From assembly GCA_947490265.1 (NCBI GenBank), contig CANLGQ010000011.1, forward strand, positions 1-32,324: a stretch of DNA of 32,324 nucleotides, written 5' to 3'. The position numbers were made by a program, and so were the translations under genes. Origin of the DNA: Pseudomonadota bacterium (lineage in GTDB: Bacteria > Myxococcota_A > UBA796 > GCA-2862545). This document shows positions 1 to 6,925 of this stretch, one piece after another. Numbering within the stretch: position 1 is the stretch's first letter; each line of letters opens with the position of its first letter. The notes beneath the pieces were generated by a model. That model was not told the origin of the DNA and did no database searches. It saw nothing but the letters and a program-made list of their open reading frames with translations.

Positions 1-1250
1 ACCAGGGTGGCGGCCGTCCACGCCGCGCGAGCCTCCGCGGGTCGGGCGGTCGCTTCGGCCACCTCCCCCCACACCGCGAGCCAGGCGGACACGTCGGCGG
101 CCCGCAGCGAACCGCCCCGAGTGGCCGTCGCGGCCAGGACGATCAGCGCGTCGTTGGCCTGCGCCACGGCGCGGAGCGAGTCGACGAACGTCGACTGCCG
201 TGCCGCGCCCAAGATCCCGCCGAAGGTGGGGTCTGCCTTGTGCGCCCATCGGTGCCGGGCCATGGCGATGTCGGCGGCGGCCGCTTTGCGCAGGACCTCG
301 GTTTGACCGTCGTCCACCGGGGTCAGGGCATGGGCGACGAGGCGCCACCCGAGCGCCTCGCCGAGCCGACCCTCCGAGGCCATCGCGGTCGAGCGGGCGA
401 CGAACGCATCGGCCCCCAGCTTGGTCCGCAACGGCCCTCCCACGGCGAGATCGCGGGTGAGGGGGCGGCAAGAGGCGGCCACCGCCGCGTCGGGTGGGGC
501 GCTGTAGACGAGTGCATAGGCCGCATCCGCGGACCCGCTGAACTCGGCCCAGATCGAGGCCATCTCGGCAGTCCGGTTGCTCCTTGCCAACTCGGCGGCC
601 AGGTGGGTCGCCACGTCGCGCCGCTCGGTCGGGTAGAGGTCGGCGGGCAGGGCGGGAGTTGCGGTCAGGGTACGGGCGAACGCCAGGCGCTGCGCACCAT
701 TCCAAGGCGCTCGGGCGGGCACCTCCCCCTCCCCGAGCTCACGCAGCCGGCGAGCCGCATCGCCCGCCGCGTCGGGGTCGAGCCGCAGCAGCATCCACGA
801 GCGCCAGGCCAGCCCCGCGTCGGCGTCGCCGAGCCGGCGCCGAACGCGGTCGACGACCTGTCCCTGCGTAACCTTCAATGCCAGAAAGCCGCCGGTTTCG
901 GGCCACAGTGGGGTGAACAATTCCGGGTGTCGCGGCCAGCCGTCCTGGATCGCCTTCGACGTCGCCTTGAGCGACTCCTGCCGGGCGATGTCGTTCCCGA
1001 GGGCGGCCATCTCCGCGGCCCACGGCGCGGGCGCGACCTTGACCTCCGCGGCGCAGCGGGCGCCGAGGCCGGCCGCCTCGCAGACCCCGCGGTAGATCGC
1101 CGGCCCGCCCTCTACCGCTGGGTCGAGCAGGAGCGCTTCAACGGCTGCATTCCACCCTTCCTGACTCCGCTCTGCGGCGGAAAGGCCCTGGGCGCGAGCG
1201 AGGAGACCATCGGCGTCGAGTGCCAGCGCTGTCGCGACGTACCAAATCAT
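1..1250 (-). CDS. Hypothetical alpha-helical (possibly TPR-like) protein, 3' end outside window
   Basis: An uninterrupted minus-strand frame runs from an ATG at 1250 off the left edge, giving at least 416 residues with strong GC3 bias. The protein begins MIWYVATALALDADGLLARA and is rich in Ala, Leu and Arg, with repeated helix-pair spacing such as AWRSWMLLRLDPDAAGDAA. This resembles degenerate tetratricopeptide-type solenoids, but I see no canonical TPR consensus and no catalytic motif. There is no convincing signal peptide. No earlier in-frame start is available, because the divergent aminotransferase begins 33 bp away at 1284. The long plus-strand frames across this region are antisense shadows. 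Function unknown. Confidence 0.7.
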   Translation of the reverse strand, partial: MIWYVATALALDADGLLARAQGLSAAERSQEGWNAAVEALLLDPAVEGGPAIYRGVCEAAGLGARCAAEVKVAPAPWAAEMAALGNDIARQESLKATSKAIQDGWPRHPELFTPLWPETGGFLALKVTQGQVVDRVRRRLGDADAGLAWRSWMLLRLDPDAAGDAARRLRELGEGEVPARAPWNGAQRLAFARTLTATPALPADLYPTERRDVATHLAAELARSNRTAEMASIWAEFSGSADAAYALVYSAPPDAAVAASCRPLTRDLAVGGPLRTKLGADAFVARSTAMASEGRLGEALGWRLVAHALTPVDDGQTEVLRKAAAADIAMARHRWAHKADPTFGGILGAARQSTFVDSLRAVAQANDALIVLAATATRGGSLRAADVSAWLAVWGEVAEATARPAEARAAWTAATL

Positions 1251-1283
1251 CGGGGGTAGGCTCGCTCCATTGGGGACCCTACC

Positions 1284-2522
1284 ATGCTCAGCCGTCGATC
1301 CCTCCTGGCGGGCGTCGCGCTCGCGTCCGCCGGCCCGGCCCTCGCCCGCCGACCCGCGCCTCCGGCCGAGGCCGATCCGGTGCGCGACGAGGCCTTCTGG
1401 GCCAGCATCCAGGACGCGTGGACCCTGGATCGCACGCTCATCAACCTGAACAACGGCGGCGTCAGCCCCTCGCCCCGCAGTGTGCACGAAGCGTTCAAAC
1501 GCACGCTCGACCAGTGCAACCAGGCCCCGGCCTACGGGCTCTGGCAGCTCGCCGAGCCCGGGGTGGAGTCGGTCCGTCGGGAGCTGGCGAACGAGGCGGG
1601 TTGCGACCGCGAGGAGCTCGCGATCGTGCGCAACGCCAGCGAGGCGCTCCAGATCGCCCAGTGCGGGCTCGATCTCCAGCCGGGCGACGAGGTCGTCACG
1701 TCCGACCAGGACTACCCGCGGATGCTCGACACCTGGGAGCAGCTCGTTCGCCGGCGCGGAATCGTCTTGAAGAAGGTGTCGTTCCCCGTCCCTCCGACCG
1801 ACGAGGCCGTGATCGCCGGTTTCCGTGAGGCGATGGGTCCGCGCACCAAGGTCCTGCACTGCTGCCACATCACCAACCTGACCGGGGCGATCCTTCCGGT
1901 GAAGGCGCTGTGTGAGCTGGCCCGCTCCCAGGGCGCGGTGTCGATCGTCGACGGGGCCCACGCGTTCGCCCACTTTCCGTTCTCGATCCGCGACATCGGC
2001 TGCGATTACTACGGCACGAGCCTGCACAAGTGGTTGTCCGCTCCGGTCGGGACCGGCTTCCTGTTCATGCGGCGGGAGCGGATCGCGGGACACTGGGCGT
2101 TACAGCCAACGAATCCGACGCGGGACGGTGACATTCGCAAGTTCGAGGAGATCGGCACCCACCCGGCCGCCAACCACAACGCGATCGGGGAGGCCCTGGC
2201 GTTTCACCGCGCGATCGGTGGCCAACTGAAGGCGGACCGCCTGCGGTACTTGCGGAGCGTGTGGACCGCGGGGCTCGCGACCGTTCCCGGCGTGCGCTTC
2301 CTCACGAGCGAGGACCCGGCTCGCTCCGGCGCCATCGGGAACGTGGCGATCGAGGGCGTCGATCCGGTGAAGCTGGGGGCGTCGCTCTGGGAGAAGTACC
2401 GGATCCTCTCCACGCCGATCGTGCACCCCCAGTTCTCAGGACTCCGGGTGACGCCCAACCTGTACACCACGCTGCGCGAGCTCGAGGTGTTCACCGAGGC
2501 GGTGCGGGCGTCGATCGGCTGA
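1284..2522 (+). CDS. Tat-signal class-V aminotransferase-fold PLP enzyme (isopenicillin-N-epimerase-like)
   Basis: A 412-residue fold-type I PLP enzyme of the class-V aminotransferase/cysteine desulfurase superfamily. The N-terminus MLSRRSLLAGVALASAG has a twin-arginine pattern (R4-R5), a hydrophobic stretch and an Ala-rich cleavage region, so export as a folded holoenzyme is likely. Visible landmarks are NNGGVSPSP near 56-64, the PLP-facing VDGAHAFAH with Asp223, and the Schiff-base lysine K249 in GTSLHKWLSAP. The sequence most resembles isopenicillin N epimerase-like members, but the substrate cannot be deduced; racemase, lyase or desulfurase activity are all possible. It stands alone, divergent from the preceding gene, with 128 bp before the kinase. 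Confidence 0.85.
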   Translation: MLSRRSLLAGVALASAGPALARRPAPPAEADPVRDEAFWASIQDAWTLDRTLINLNNGGVSPSPRSVHEAFKRTLDQCNQAPAYGLWQLAEPGVESVRRELANEAGCDREELAIVRNASEALQIAQCGLDLQPGDEVVTSDQDYPRMLDTWEQLVRRRGIVLKKVSFPVPPTDEAVIAGFREAMGPRTKVLHCCHITNLTGAILPVKALCELARSQGAVSIVDGAHAFAHFPFSIRDIGCDYYGTSLHKWLSAPVGTGFLFMRRERIAGHWALQPTNPTRDGDIRKFEEIGTHPAANHNAIGEALAFHRAIGGQLKADRLRYLRSVWTAGLATVPGVRFLTSEDPARSGAIGNVAIEGVDPVKLGASLWEKYRILSTPIVHPQFSGLRVTPNLYTTLRELEVFTEAVRASIG

Positions 2523-2533
2523 CCGGACGCCCC

Positions 2534-2551
2534 GAACGTCTCCGGACGCCC
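2534..2551. promoter_or_regulatory. Candidate upstream activator site (imperfect inverted repeat) for the kinase promoter
   Basis: GAACGTCTCCGGACGCCC is an imperfect inverted repeat lying within an 11-bp direct repeat CCGGACGCCCC (2523-2533 and 2542-2552). It closely resembles the perfect palindrome at 4817-4835, with one base less at the centre. Its centre lies about 58 bp upstream of the -24 GG of the sigma-54-type promoter, a usual enhancer distance for a bacterial enhancer-binding protein. Function is inferred from position and similarity only. Confidence 0.4.
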
Positions 2552-2599
2552 CCCGCGCATGGCCAGCGTGTCTCCTCGCCGGTTTCGGGCCGGGTGCAG

Positions 2600-2615
2600 T
2601 GGCACGGCAGTTGCT
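2600..2615 (+). promoter_or_regulatory. Sigma-54 (-24/-12) promoter of the Ser/Thr kinase gene
   Basis: TGGCACG, four bases, then TTGCT matches the consensus TGGCACG-N4-TTGCW at every specified position. GG is at 2601-2602 and GC at 2613-2614, with the obligatory 10-base spacing. The predicted transcript start is near 2626, giving a leader of about 25 nt with a GAGGGA ribosome site (2635-2640) before the ATG at 2651. It sits in a non-coding gap in the correct orientation. Confidence 0.75.
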
Positions 2616-2650
2616 TCTCCCCTCGGTAGCTCCCGAGGGAACAGCCCGCA

Positions 2651-3661
2651 ATGCCTATCGAAATCTCTAGTGGTTGCCTGGTTTCTGACCGTTATCGCAT
2701 CCACGATCTGATCGGGGAAGGGGGGATGGGGGCGGTGTACCGATGCACCGATCTCGTGCTCGACGAGACGGTCGCGCTGAAGTTCCTGGGAGGCCGATCC
2801 CCAACCGACCCCCGGATCGTGGCGCGCTTCATCGCGGAGGTGAAGGCGGTGCGCAGGATCCAGCATCGGTCGGTCGTGCACGGCTACGACATCGGGCAGT
2901 GGGGTCCGCATCGCTACCTGGTGATGCAATACATCGACGGCAAGTCGCTGAGCGCGGTCCTGGCGGAACGCGGTCGATTGCCGCTGGCCGAGGTCCTGCC
3001 GCTCATCACCCAGGTGATCGCCGGCGTGAAGGCCGCGCACGACGAGGGGATCGTTCACCGCGATCTGAAGGCCGACAACATCCTCGTGGATCGACAGGGC
3101 AGAGCCTACATCCTCGACTTTGGGATCTCTCATTCGAAGGACGACGCGCACGTCACGCTCGCTGGCGACGTGCTCGGCTCGCCGCTCTACATCGCCCCGG
3201 AGCAAGCCCAGGGCCGCGAGGTCGACCACCGCGCCGACATCTATTCGCTCGGGGTGATCCTGTTCGAATTGCTCACCGGCGGGTTGCCCTACTCGGGGAA
3301 CGATCCGCTGGCGGTCGCGCTGAAGCACGTGACCAACCCGCCGGTCTCACCTCGATCGCGCGACCCGTCGATCCCGGTTCAGGTCGACCGCGTGATCCTG
3401 CGGTGCCTGCAAAAGCAGCCGGCCGACCGATATGAGGAGGTCACCCTCCTGCTCCGAGACCTGATGGCTGAGCCCATCCAGGGCCAGCCCTCCCCGTCGG
3501 CGGCGAACCGCGCGCACCTCGAGTCGCCTCCCCCGGCCCCCCGCGCACCGCTACCGCTTCCCATCCCGGGTCGCTGCCAGTCGGTGCGCATCGCAGGGGG
3601 GAGCTTCTATCACAGCCATCGGGCCTGGCCCGTCGCAGAGACTGCCGAAGGGGCCTCCTAA
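2651..3661 (+). CDS. Hanks-type serine/threonine protein kinase
   Basis: A 336-residue eukaryotic-like Ser/Thr kinase with the full catalytic set: Gly-rich loop IGEGGMGAVY (21-30), ATP lysine K44 in VALKFL, helix-C glutamate near E63, catalytic loop HRDLKADN (136-143), DFG (156-158) and APE (182-184). The kinase domain ends near 275. The remaining tail is Pro-rich (SPPPAPRAPLPLPIP) and has no transmembrane helix or sensor domain, so the protein is probably cytosolic. The last 30 residues include VRIAGGSF, reminiscent of the start of a formylglycine-generating-enzyme (SUMF1) domain, as if such a domain had been lost. The stop overlaps the convergent SDR stop. A sigma-54-type promoter precedes the gene. 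Substrates unknown. Confidence 0.93.
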   Translation: MPIEISSGCLVSDRYRIHDLIGEGGMGAVYRCTDLVLDETVALKFLGGRSPTDPRIVARFIAEVKAVRRIQHRSVVHGYDIGQWGPHRYLVMQYIDGKSLSAVLAERGRLPLAEVLPLITQVIAGVKAAHDEGIVHRDLKADNILVDRQGRAYILDFGISHSKDDAHVTLAGDVLGSPLYIAPEQAQGREVDHRADIYSLGVILFELLTGGLPYSGNDPLAVALKHVTNPPVSPRSRDPSIPVQVDRVILRCLQKQPADRYEEVTLLLRDLMAEPIQGQPSPSAANRAHLESPPPAPRAPLPLPIPGRCQSVRIAGGSFYHSHRAWPVAETAEGAS

Positions 3662-4290
3662 ATCATCACTCTCGCGCCAGCGAACCCAGACGCGGCGCGG
3701 CTCGCGAGGCACACGGTCGCGGTCGCGACATCGCCCCGCTCCACGTAGCGCGACAGGGCCGAGCTGATCGCGCGCTGGGCCCTGGAGGGCGGCGGCTCCG
3801 CGTCGTCGCAGCAGATCTCGTAGCGGCTGATCGCGAGCTTCTCGGTCATCACCGCGAGCGCGGCGCGCGAGCCGTCGTCGTGTATCGGCGATGCGCTCGG
3901 GGCAAAGTTGGCAATCGGGTCGATCTGGACGATCGAGCCGCGTTGCGCCCCGAACATGCGGCGCGCCACCGCGCGCATCGTCGCGCGAGGTCCTTGGTTG
4001 TTCACCACGAGGTCGACCCGACCGAAGGTGCGCTCGCAGAGGGCCACTGCGCGGTGGGCGGGGTCGTCTCCCTCGCCGGAGAGGTGGATGAAGTGGCCTT
4101 CGCCGCCCCGCGCCACGATTTGGCCGATCGTCGTTAACGCTTCGCCCGACCGGTCGTGGACGATGCACACCCGAGCCCCGGCGCCGGCCAGTCGGATGGC
4201 GATCCGCCTGCTGAGGCCGGTAGACGAGCCGGTCACGACGGCGTTGGTGCCGCTCAGCGCGAGGACATCCCTGAGGGGGGGCTGGTTCAT
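3658..4290 (-). CDS. Degenerate short-chain dehydrogenase/reductase-family protein (probable pseudoenzyme)
   Basis: A 210-residue Rossmann protein of SDR ancestry. The cofactor motif is altered to TGSSTGLS (20-27), and the NNAG element reads NNQG (97-100). The catalytic region is degraded: the usual ISS serine position reads QID (122-124), and the YxxxK motif appears as HDDGSR (137-142), so the catalytic Ser, Tyr and Lys are all missing. About 30 residues between NNQG and the GSIV strand are also absent compared with a typical 250-residue SDR. The frame is nevertheless intact. Its ATG overlaps the stop of the Csp gene (ATGA, 4287-4290), implying translational coupling. I infer a non-enzymatic role or early decay. 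Confidence 0.75.
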   Translation of the reverse strand: MNQPPLRDVLALSGTNAVVTGSSTGLSRRIAIRLAGAGARVCIVHDRSGEALTTIGQIVARGGEGHFIHLSGEGDDPAHRAVALCERTFGRVDLVVNNQGPRATMRAVARRMFGAQRGSIVQIDPIANFAPSASPIHDDGSRAALAVMTEKLAISRYEICCDDAEPPPSRAQRAISSALSRYVERGDVATATVCLASRAASGFAGARVMI

Positions 4291-4724
4291 GGGTACTCCG
4301 AAGGGGGTGTGGCCGGCGGGGTCGGGATCGTGCTCATCAGCCGGGAGCAGACGCGCGCGGTGGTGCGGCAAGTCTCGGCCGCGATCCGGCAGTGGGCGTG
4401 GTCGAGGCTGTGGTCGTCGCACGCGTCGGCGGTGGCGTCGCAGGCGATGATGCAGGTCTGGAGTTGGGCGCCCACGACCCGCCAGTCGGGCTCCACGGTG
4501 CGGGAGAGCACCGAGGTCGTCGCGCCGCAGATCGCTGCGCAATCCAAGCTCAGCCGGAGACAGCGCCACATCGGGATCCGGGCAGGCTCGCTGGTGCACG
4601 CATCGGCGCACGCCAAGCAGGCGTGAGTGCACTCGAGCAGCGCCAGGATCGTCTCCGGAACGCCGTTGAGGCTGGCCAACGCGGCCCGAGGTTCGGACCG
4701 GAGGTGGGCATCGACGAGTTGCAT
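4287..4724 (-). CDS. Four-helix-bundle copper-storage (Csp-type) cysteine-rich protein
   Basis: A 145-residue protein with 13 cysteines arranged along predicted helices: CTHACLACADAC, WRCLRLSLDCAAIC, CIIACDATADAC and HCRIAAETCRTTARVC. This C-x3-C helix-lining pattern is that of Csp proteins (DUF326), whose four-helix bundles hold many Cu(I) ions. There is no Tat or Sec signal, so it resembles the cytosolic Csp3 type. I chose ATG 4724 because GGAGAAGG precedes it at good spacing; the frame stays open upstream without coding character. It overlaps the SDR gene by 4 nt. The C-terminal tail after the last helix is Pro-rich. Copper binding is inferred from the family. Confidence 0.85.
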   Translation of the reverse strand: MQLVDAHLRSEPRAALASLNGVPETILALLECTHACLACADACTSEPARIPMWRCLRLSLDCAAICGATTSVLSRTVEPDWRVVGAQLQTCIIACDATADACDDHSLDHAHCRIAAETCRTTARVCSRLMSTIPTPPATPPSEYP

Positions 4725-4753
4725 GGCCTTCTCCCGCGCGCGGGGGCCTCTTG

Positions 4754-4769
4754 TGCAGGGACCGGGCCA
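4754..4769 (-). promoter_or_regulatory. Candidate sigma-54 promoter of the Csp-SDR operon
   Basis: On the minus strand TGGCCCG, GTCC, CTGCA matches TGGCACG-N4-TTGCW with GG and GC intact and two mismatches. The predicted start near 4743 gives a 19-nt leader that includes the GGAGAAGG ribosome site. A perfect palindrome is centred 58 bp upstream of the GG. Taken alone the match could be chance; the spacing to the palindrome raises my belief. Confidence 0.4.
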
Positions 4770-4816
4770 CTCCGCCTGCGCCGGATGGGGCGTCTTCCGG
4801 TGCGTCGGGCTTGGGG

Positions 4817-4835
4817 GAACGTCCGCCGGACGTTC
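4817..4835. promoter_or_regulatory. Perfect 9-1-9 palindrome, probable operator or enhancer site between divergent genes
   Basis: GAACGTCCG-C-CGGACGTTC is a perfect inverted repeat in the 179-bp divergent gap between Csp (start 4724) and the secreted protein (start 4904). The half-site CGGACGT recurs at 4837-4843, exactly 10 bp after the one at 4827, and CGGACGC occurs at 4850-4856. This suggests additional sites on one DNA face. There is no T-tract, so it is not a terminator. A related sequence lies upstream of the kinase (2534-2551). Confidence 0.6.
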
Positions 4836-4903
4836 GCGGACGTGTAGGGCGGACGCAGGTTGCAATGGCTCCCGCGCGTCGAGATTCGACATGGGAGGCT
4901 GCC

Positions 4904-5608
4904 ATGGTCCGAATCGTCCCGCTGCTCCTGGTGCTGTTCACTTCGGGTGCGAGCCTCGCGGGACCCGTTCCCCCGGCTCAGCCTGCTCCGGTGCCTCACA
5001 GTCGGCCCACCCAGCTGACGCGCACCGCGCAGCCGGCGACACCCGATGGGAGTGCGAGCACCGCGACCGGCGCCGCGCACGGTCGCGATGCCGATCGCCT
5101 CGTCGATAGCTGGCCGGAGCGCTCGCGCGAGATCGCGCTCCGGTTCATCGCCGAGTACGGTCTGCCCGAGGAGTCCACCGCTTCGACCTTGATTTGGCAC
5201 GGGAATGGACCGTGGAAGCGGACCGTGGTGTACCGAGAAGGGGCGGAGCATGCGTTCCCCCACCCGCACCTCGACCACGTGGAACAGTCGGTGGTTTACC
5301 AGGTTCCGGCCGACCGGTTCGACGACTTGGCTTGGTTCGACGGCAGCCTGCAGGCCAGCCGGACCCGGGGCGAGTTGTCGTCCCGTTGCGACAGCGAAGC
5401 GGCAAACTTTCTGGCGATTAACCTGGCTGTTCAGGTTGCTGACGATCGGATCGACGCGCCCGCGGCGCGCGCGCTTCTCGCTGAGCGAATGAGGATGCTG
5501 AGGGAGGGCGTGCTGCCAAAAGAATCCAAGGTCTTGCTGTTTCAGCAGCCACGCCGCGCGGGGGACCCCGACGAGATGGTGATGCAGCCCCAGGTCACCG
5601 GGCTGTAG
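4904..5608 (+). CDS. Secreted conserved protein of unknown function
   Basis: A 234-residue protein with a Sec signal peptide MVRIVPLLLVLFTSGASLAG, a low-complexity Pro/Thr/Ala stretch to about residue 65, and then a compact domain containing IWHGNGPWKRTVVYRE, HPHLDHVEQSVVYQV and RTRGELSSRCDSEAANFLAINLA. I recognise this motif combination as a conserved family of hypothetical proteins found in diverse bacteria, but know of no assigned function. ATG 4904 is preceded by GGGAGG at good spacing; an upstream in-frame start at 4751 lacks this and would bury the signal peptide. It is divergent from the Csp operon, with the 4817-4835 palindrome between them. Confidence 0.8.
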   Translation: MVRIVPLLLVLFTSGASLAGPVPPAQPAPVPHSRPTQLTRTAQPATPDGSASTATGAAHGRDADRLVDSWPERSREIALRFIAEYGLPEESTASTLIWHGNGPWKRTVVYREGAEHAFPHPHLDHVEQSVVYQVPADRFDDLAWFDGSLQASRTRGELSSRCDSEAANFLAINLAVQVADDRIDAPAARALLAERMRMLREGVLPKESKVLLFQQPRRAGDPDEMVMQPQVTGL

Positions 5609-5654
5609 CGACCCGGACGACGCGCCCGGGGCGTGCGCGTTAGACGCTCCCGCG

Positions 5655-6824
5655 ATGACGATCGGGCCCTCTACCGGACTGTTCGCGGCCCTGACCCTGC
5701 TGCTCGTCCTCGTCAATCGGGTCTTCCACCCGGCGCCGGCGGTGCGGTCTCTGGCCTTCCTTGCGGCGACGGTCGCGCTGTTCGGCATCGGGTTCCCGTC
5801 GGCGGCGGTGGTGCTGTTTCCCTTGTGTGCCATCGGCTATCCGGCGATCTGGCTCGTGGGCCGCAGCCAGACGGCGCTGGGCCTCGGGCTCCTCACTGCG
5901 GCGGCTACCGCGGCGTTCGTCGCGCTGATGCACCCCACCGGGATCGGGGCCGTCGACCGCGTGCTCCCGCTGGTCGGCCTCCCCTACGTGTACCTGCGGG
6001 TTCTGTCCCTCGGGAGCGAGGTCCGCGACGGGCGAACCACGCTGCCCGGCGTCCTCGAGTACTTTACCTACATCCTCCCGTTCCACCAGGTCGTGGCCGG
6101 CCCGATCGAGACGTTCTCCGCGTTCCGGGAAAACTTGGTTCGGCCGCCCGGTCCGCTCGACGTCGCCGGGGTCCTGACGGCCGTGAACCGGATCGCCAAC
6201 GGCTTGATCAAGAAGCTGGTGGTCTGCGAGCTCCTGGTCGACTTGTTCGGCTTCGAGTTCACCGGCTCGGGGGGGGCGCTCGCGCTCGAGATTGCGGCCA
6301 ACGCCATTTTCTTCTACCTCGACTTCTCGGGCTACATGGATCTGGTGATCGGCGCCGGACAGCTCATCGGTTGGGCGCCGCCCGAGAACTTCGATTGGCC
6401 GTTCTCCAGTCGGAACATCGTGGAATTCTGGACGCGGTGGCACATCACGCTCGGCGCGTTCATCCGCGACTTCCTGTTCAACCCGCTGAACCTCGTGCTC
6501 CAGCGCGGGCCGCTCCGGGGTCGGCCGTTCGCGGCCGGGCTCGTGTGCTACGTCGCGGCGATGGTGTTCTGCGGCTTCTGGCACCATCCCAGCGTTCGGT
6601 TCGTCGAATGGGGGCTCTACCACGCGGGGGGCATCGTCGTGTTCAAGTACTACGAGCTCGGTCTCAAGCGACTCCTCGGGGTGAAGCGCGCCCAGGCCTG
6701 GCGGGAGCGCGGTCCGGTGCGCGTCGCGGCCACCGGGCTCACGTTCGCGTTCGTCGCGGTGAGCTTCCTGTTCGTGAAGCGATCTCCCGCGGAGATCCTA
6801 AGCATCCTGGCGAGGCTCGCATGA
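5655..6824 (+). CDS. MBOAT-family membrane O-acyltransferase (DltB/AlgI-like)
   Basis: A 389-residue polytopic membrane protein with about ten hydrophobic helices. MBOAT hallmarks are YLDFSGYMDLVIG (221-233), FWTRWHITLGAFIRDFLF (258-275, His263) and CGFWHHPSVRFVEWGLYH (306-323), in which His310 aligns with the catalytic His of the GLWHG motif. Members transfer an acyl group across or at the membrane to a partner that modifies an extracytoplasmic polymer. Its stop overlaps the next start (ATGA), and the operon continues with a microprotein and an SGNH protein, the DltB-DltX-DltD order. No acyl carrier or acyl ligase gene is visible here. The start lacks a strong ribosome site; ATG 5655 begins just before the first helix. 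Confidence 0.9.
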   Translation: MTIGPSTGLFAALTLLLVLVNRVFHPAPAVRSLAFLAATVALFGIGFPSAAVVLFPLCAIGYPAIWLVGRSQTALGLGLLTAAATAAFVALMHPTGIGAVDRVLPLVGLPYVYLRVLSLGSEVRDGRTTLPGVLEYFTYILPFHQVVAGPIETFSAFRENLVRPPGPLDVAGVLTAVNRIANGLIKKLVVCELLVDLFGFEFTGSGGALALEIAANAIFFYLDFSGYMDLVIGAGQLIGWAPPENFDWPFSSRNIVEFWTRWHITLGAFIRDFLFNPLNLVLQRGPLRGRPFAAGLVCYVAAMVFCGFWHHPSVRFVEWGLYHAGGIVVFKYYELGLKRLLGVKRAQAWRERGPVRVAATGLTFAFVAVSFLFVKRSPAEILSILARLA

Positions 6825-6925
6825 GCGCTGCCGTGTTTCGCGACATCCTGTGGATCGCGTTGAAGATCGCGGTCGTCCTACAGTTCGGGTACCACGCCGT
6901 CCCGTTTACCTACCAGGGGTTCTGA
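6821..6925 (+). CDS. DltX-like microprotein with C-terminal FxYxxF motif
   Basis: A 34-residue ORF fits exactly between two neighbours: its ATG overlaps the MBOAT stop by 4 nt and its TGA shares one base with the next ATG (6925). It has a short N-terminus, one transmembrane helix (about 9-22, ILWIALKIAVVLQF) and ends VPFTYQGF, i.e. F29-x-Y31-x-x-F34 at the extreme C-terminus. This is the conserved C-terminal motif described for DltX-type microproteins, whose tyrosine is thought to carry the acyl group from the MBOAT to the SGNH transferase. Position, size, topology and motif agree. It is short enough to be missed by automatic annotation. Confidence 0.85.
   Translation: MSAAVFRDILWIALKIAVVLQFGYHAVPFTYQGF

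Noticed and set aside
240-1259. Long plus-strand frame opposite the first gene
   Set aside because: It is the antisense of a minus-strand gene with better codon bias and protein character; it is Gly/Arg-rich without domains.
2620-2639. Hairpin CCCTCGG-TAGCTC-CCGAGGG near the kinase ribosome site, considered as an RNA switch
   Set aside because: The sigma-54 promoter predicts a start near 2626, so the left arm would mostly not be transcribed.
2204-3328. Long minus-strand frame opposite the aminotransferase and kinase
   Set aside because: The kinase has all catalytic motifs on the other strand; this frame is a GC-bias shadow.
3658-4941. Single long frame joining the SDR with upstream sequence
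   Set aside because: The part before 4290 overlaps the Csp gene in another frame and is Arg/Pro-rich; the SDR start at 4290 is coupled to the Csp stop.
5609-5654. Imperfect GC stem between the secreted-protein and MBOAT genes as a terminator
   Set aside because: The stem is interrupted and no T-tract follows; the evidence is too weak.
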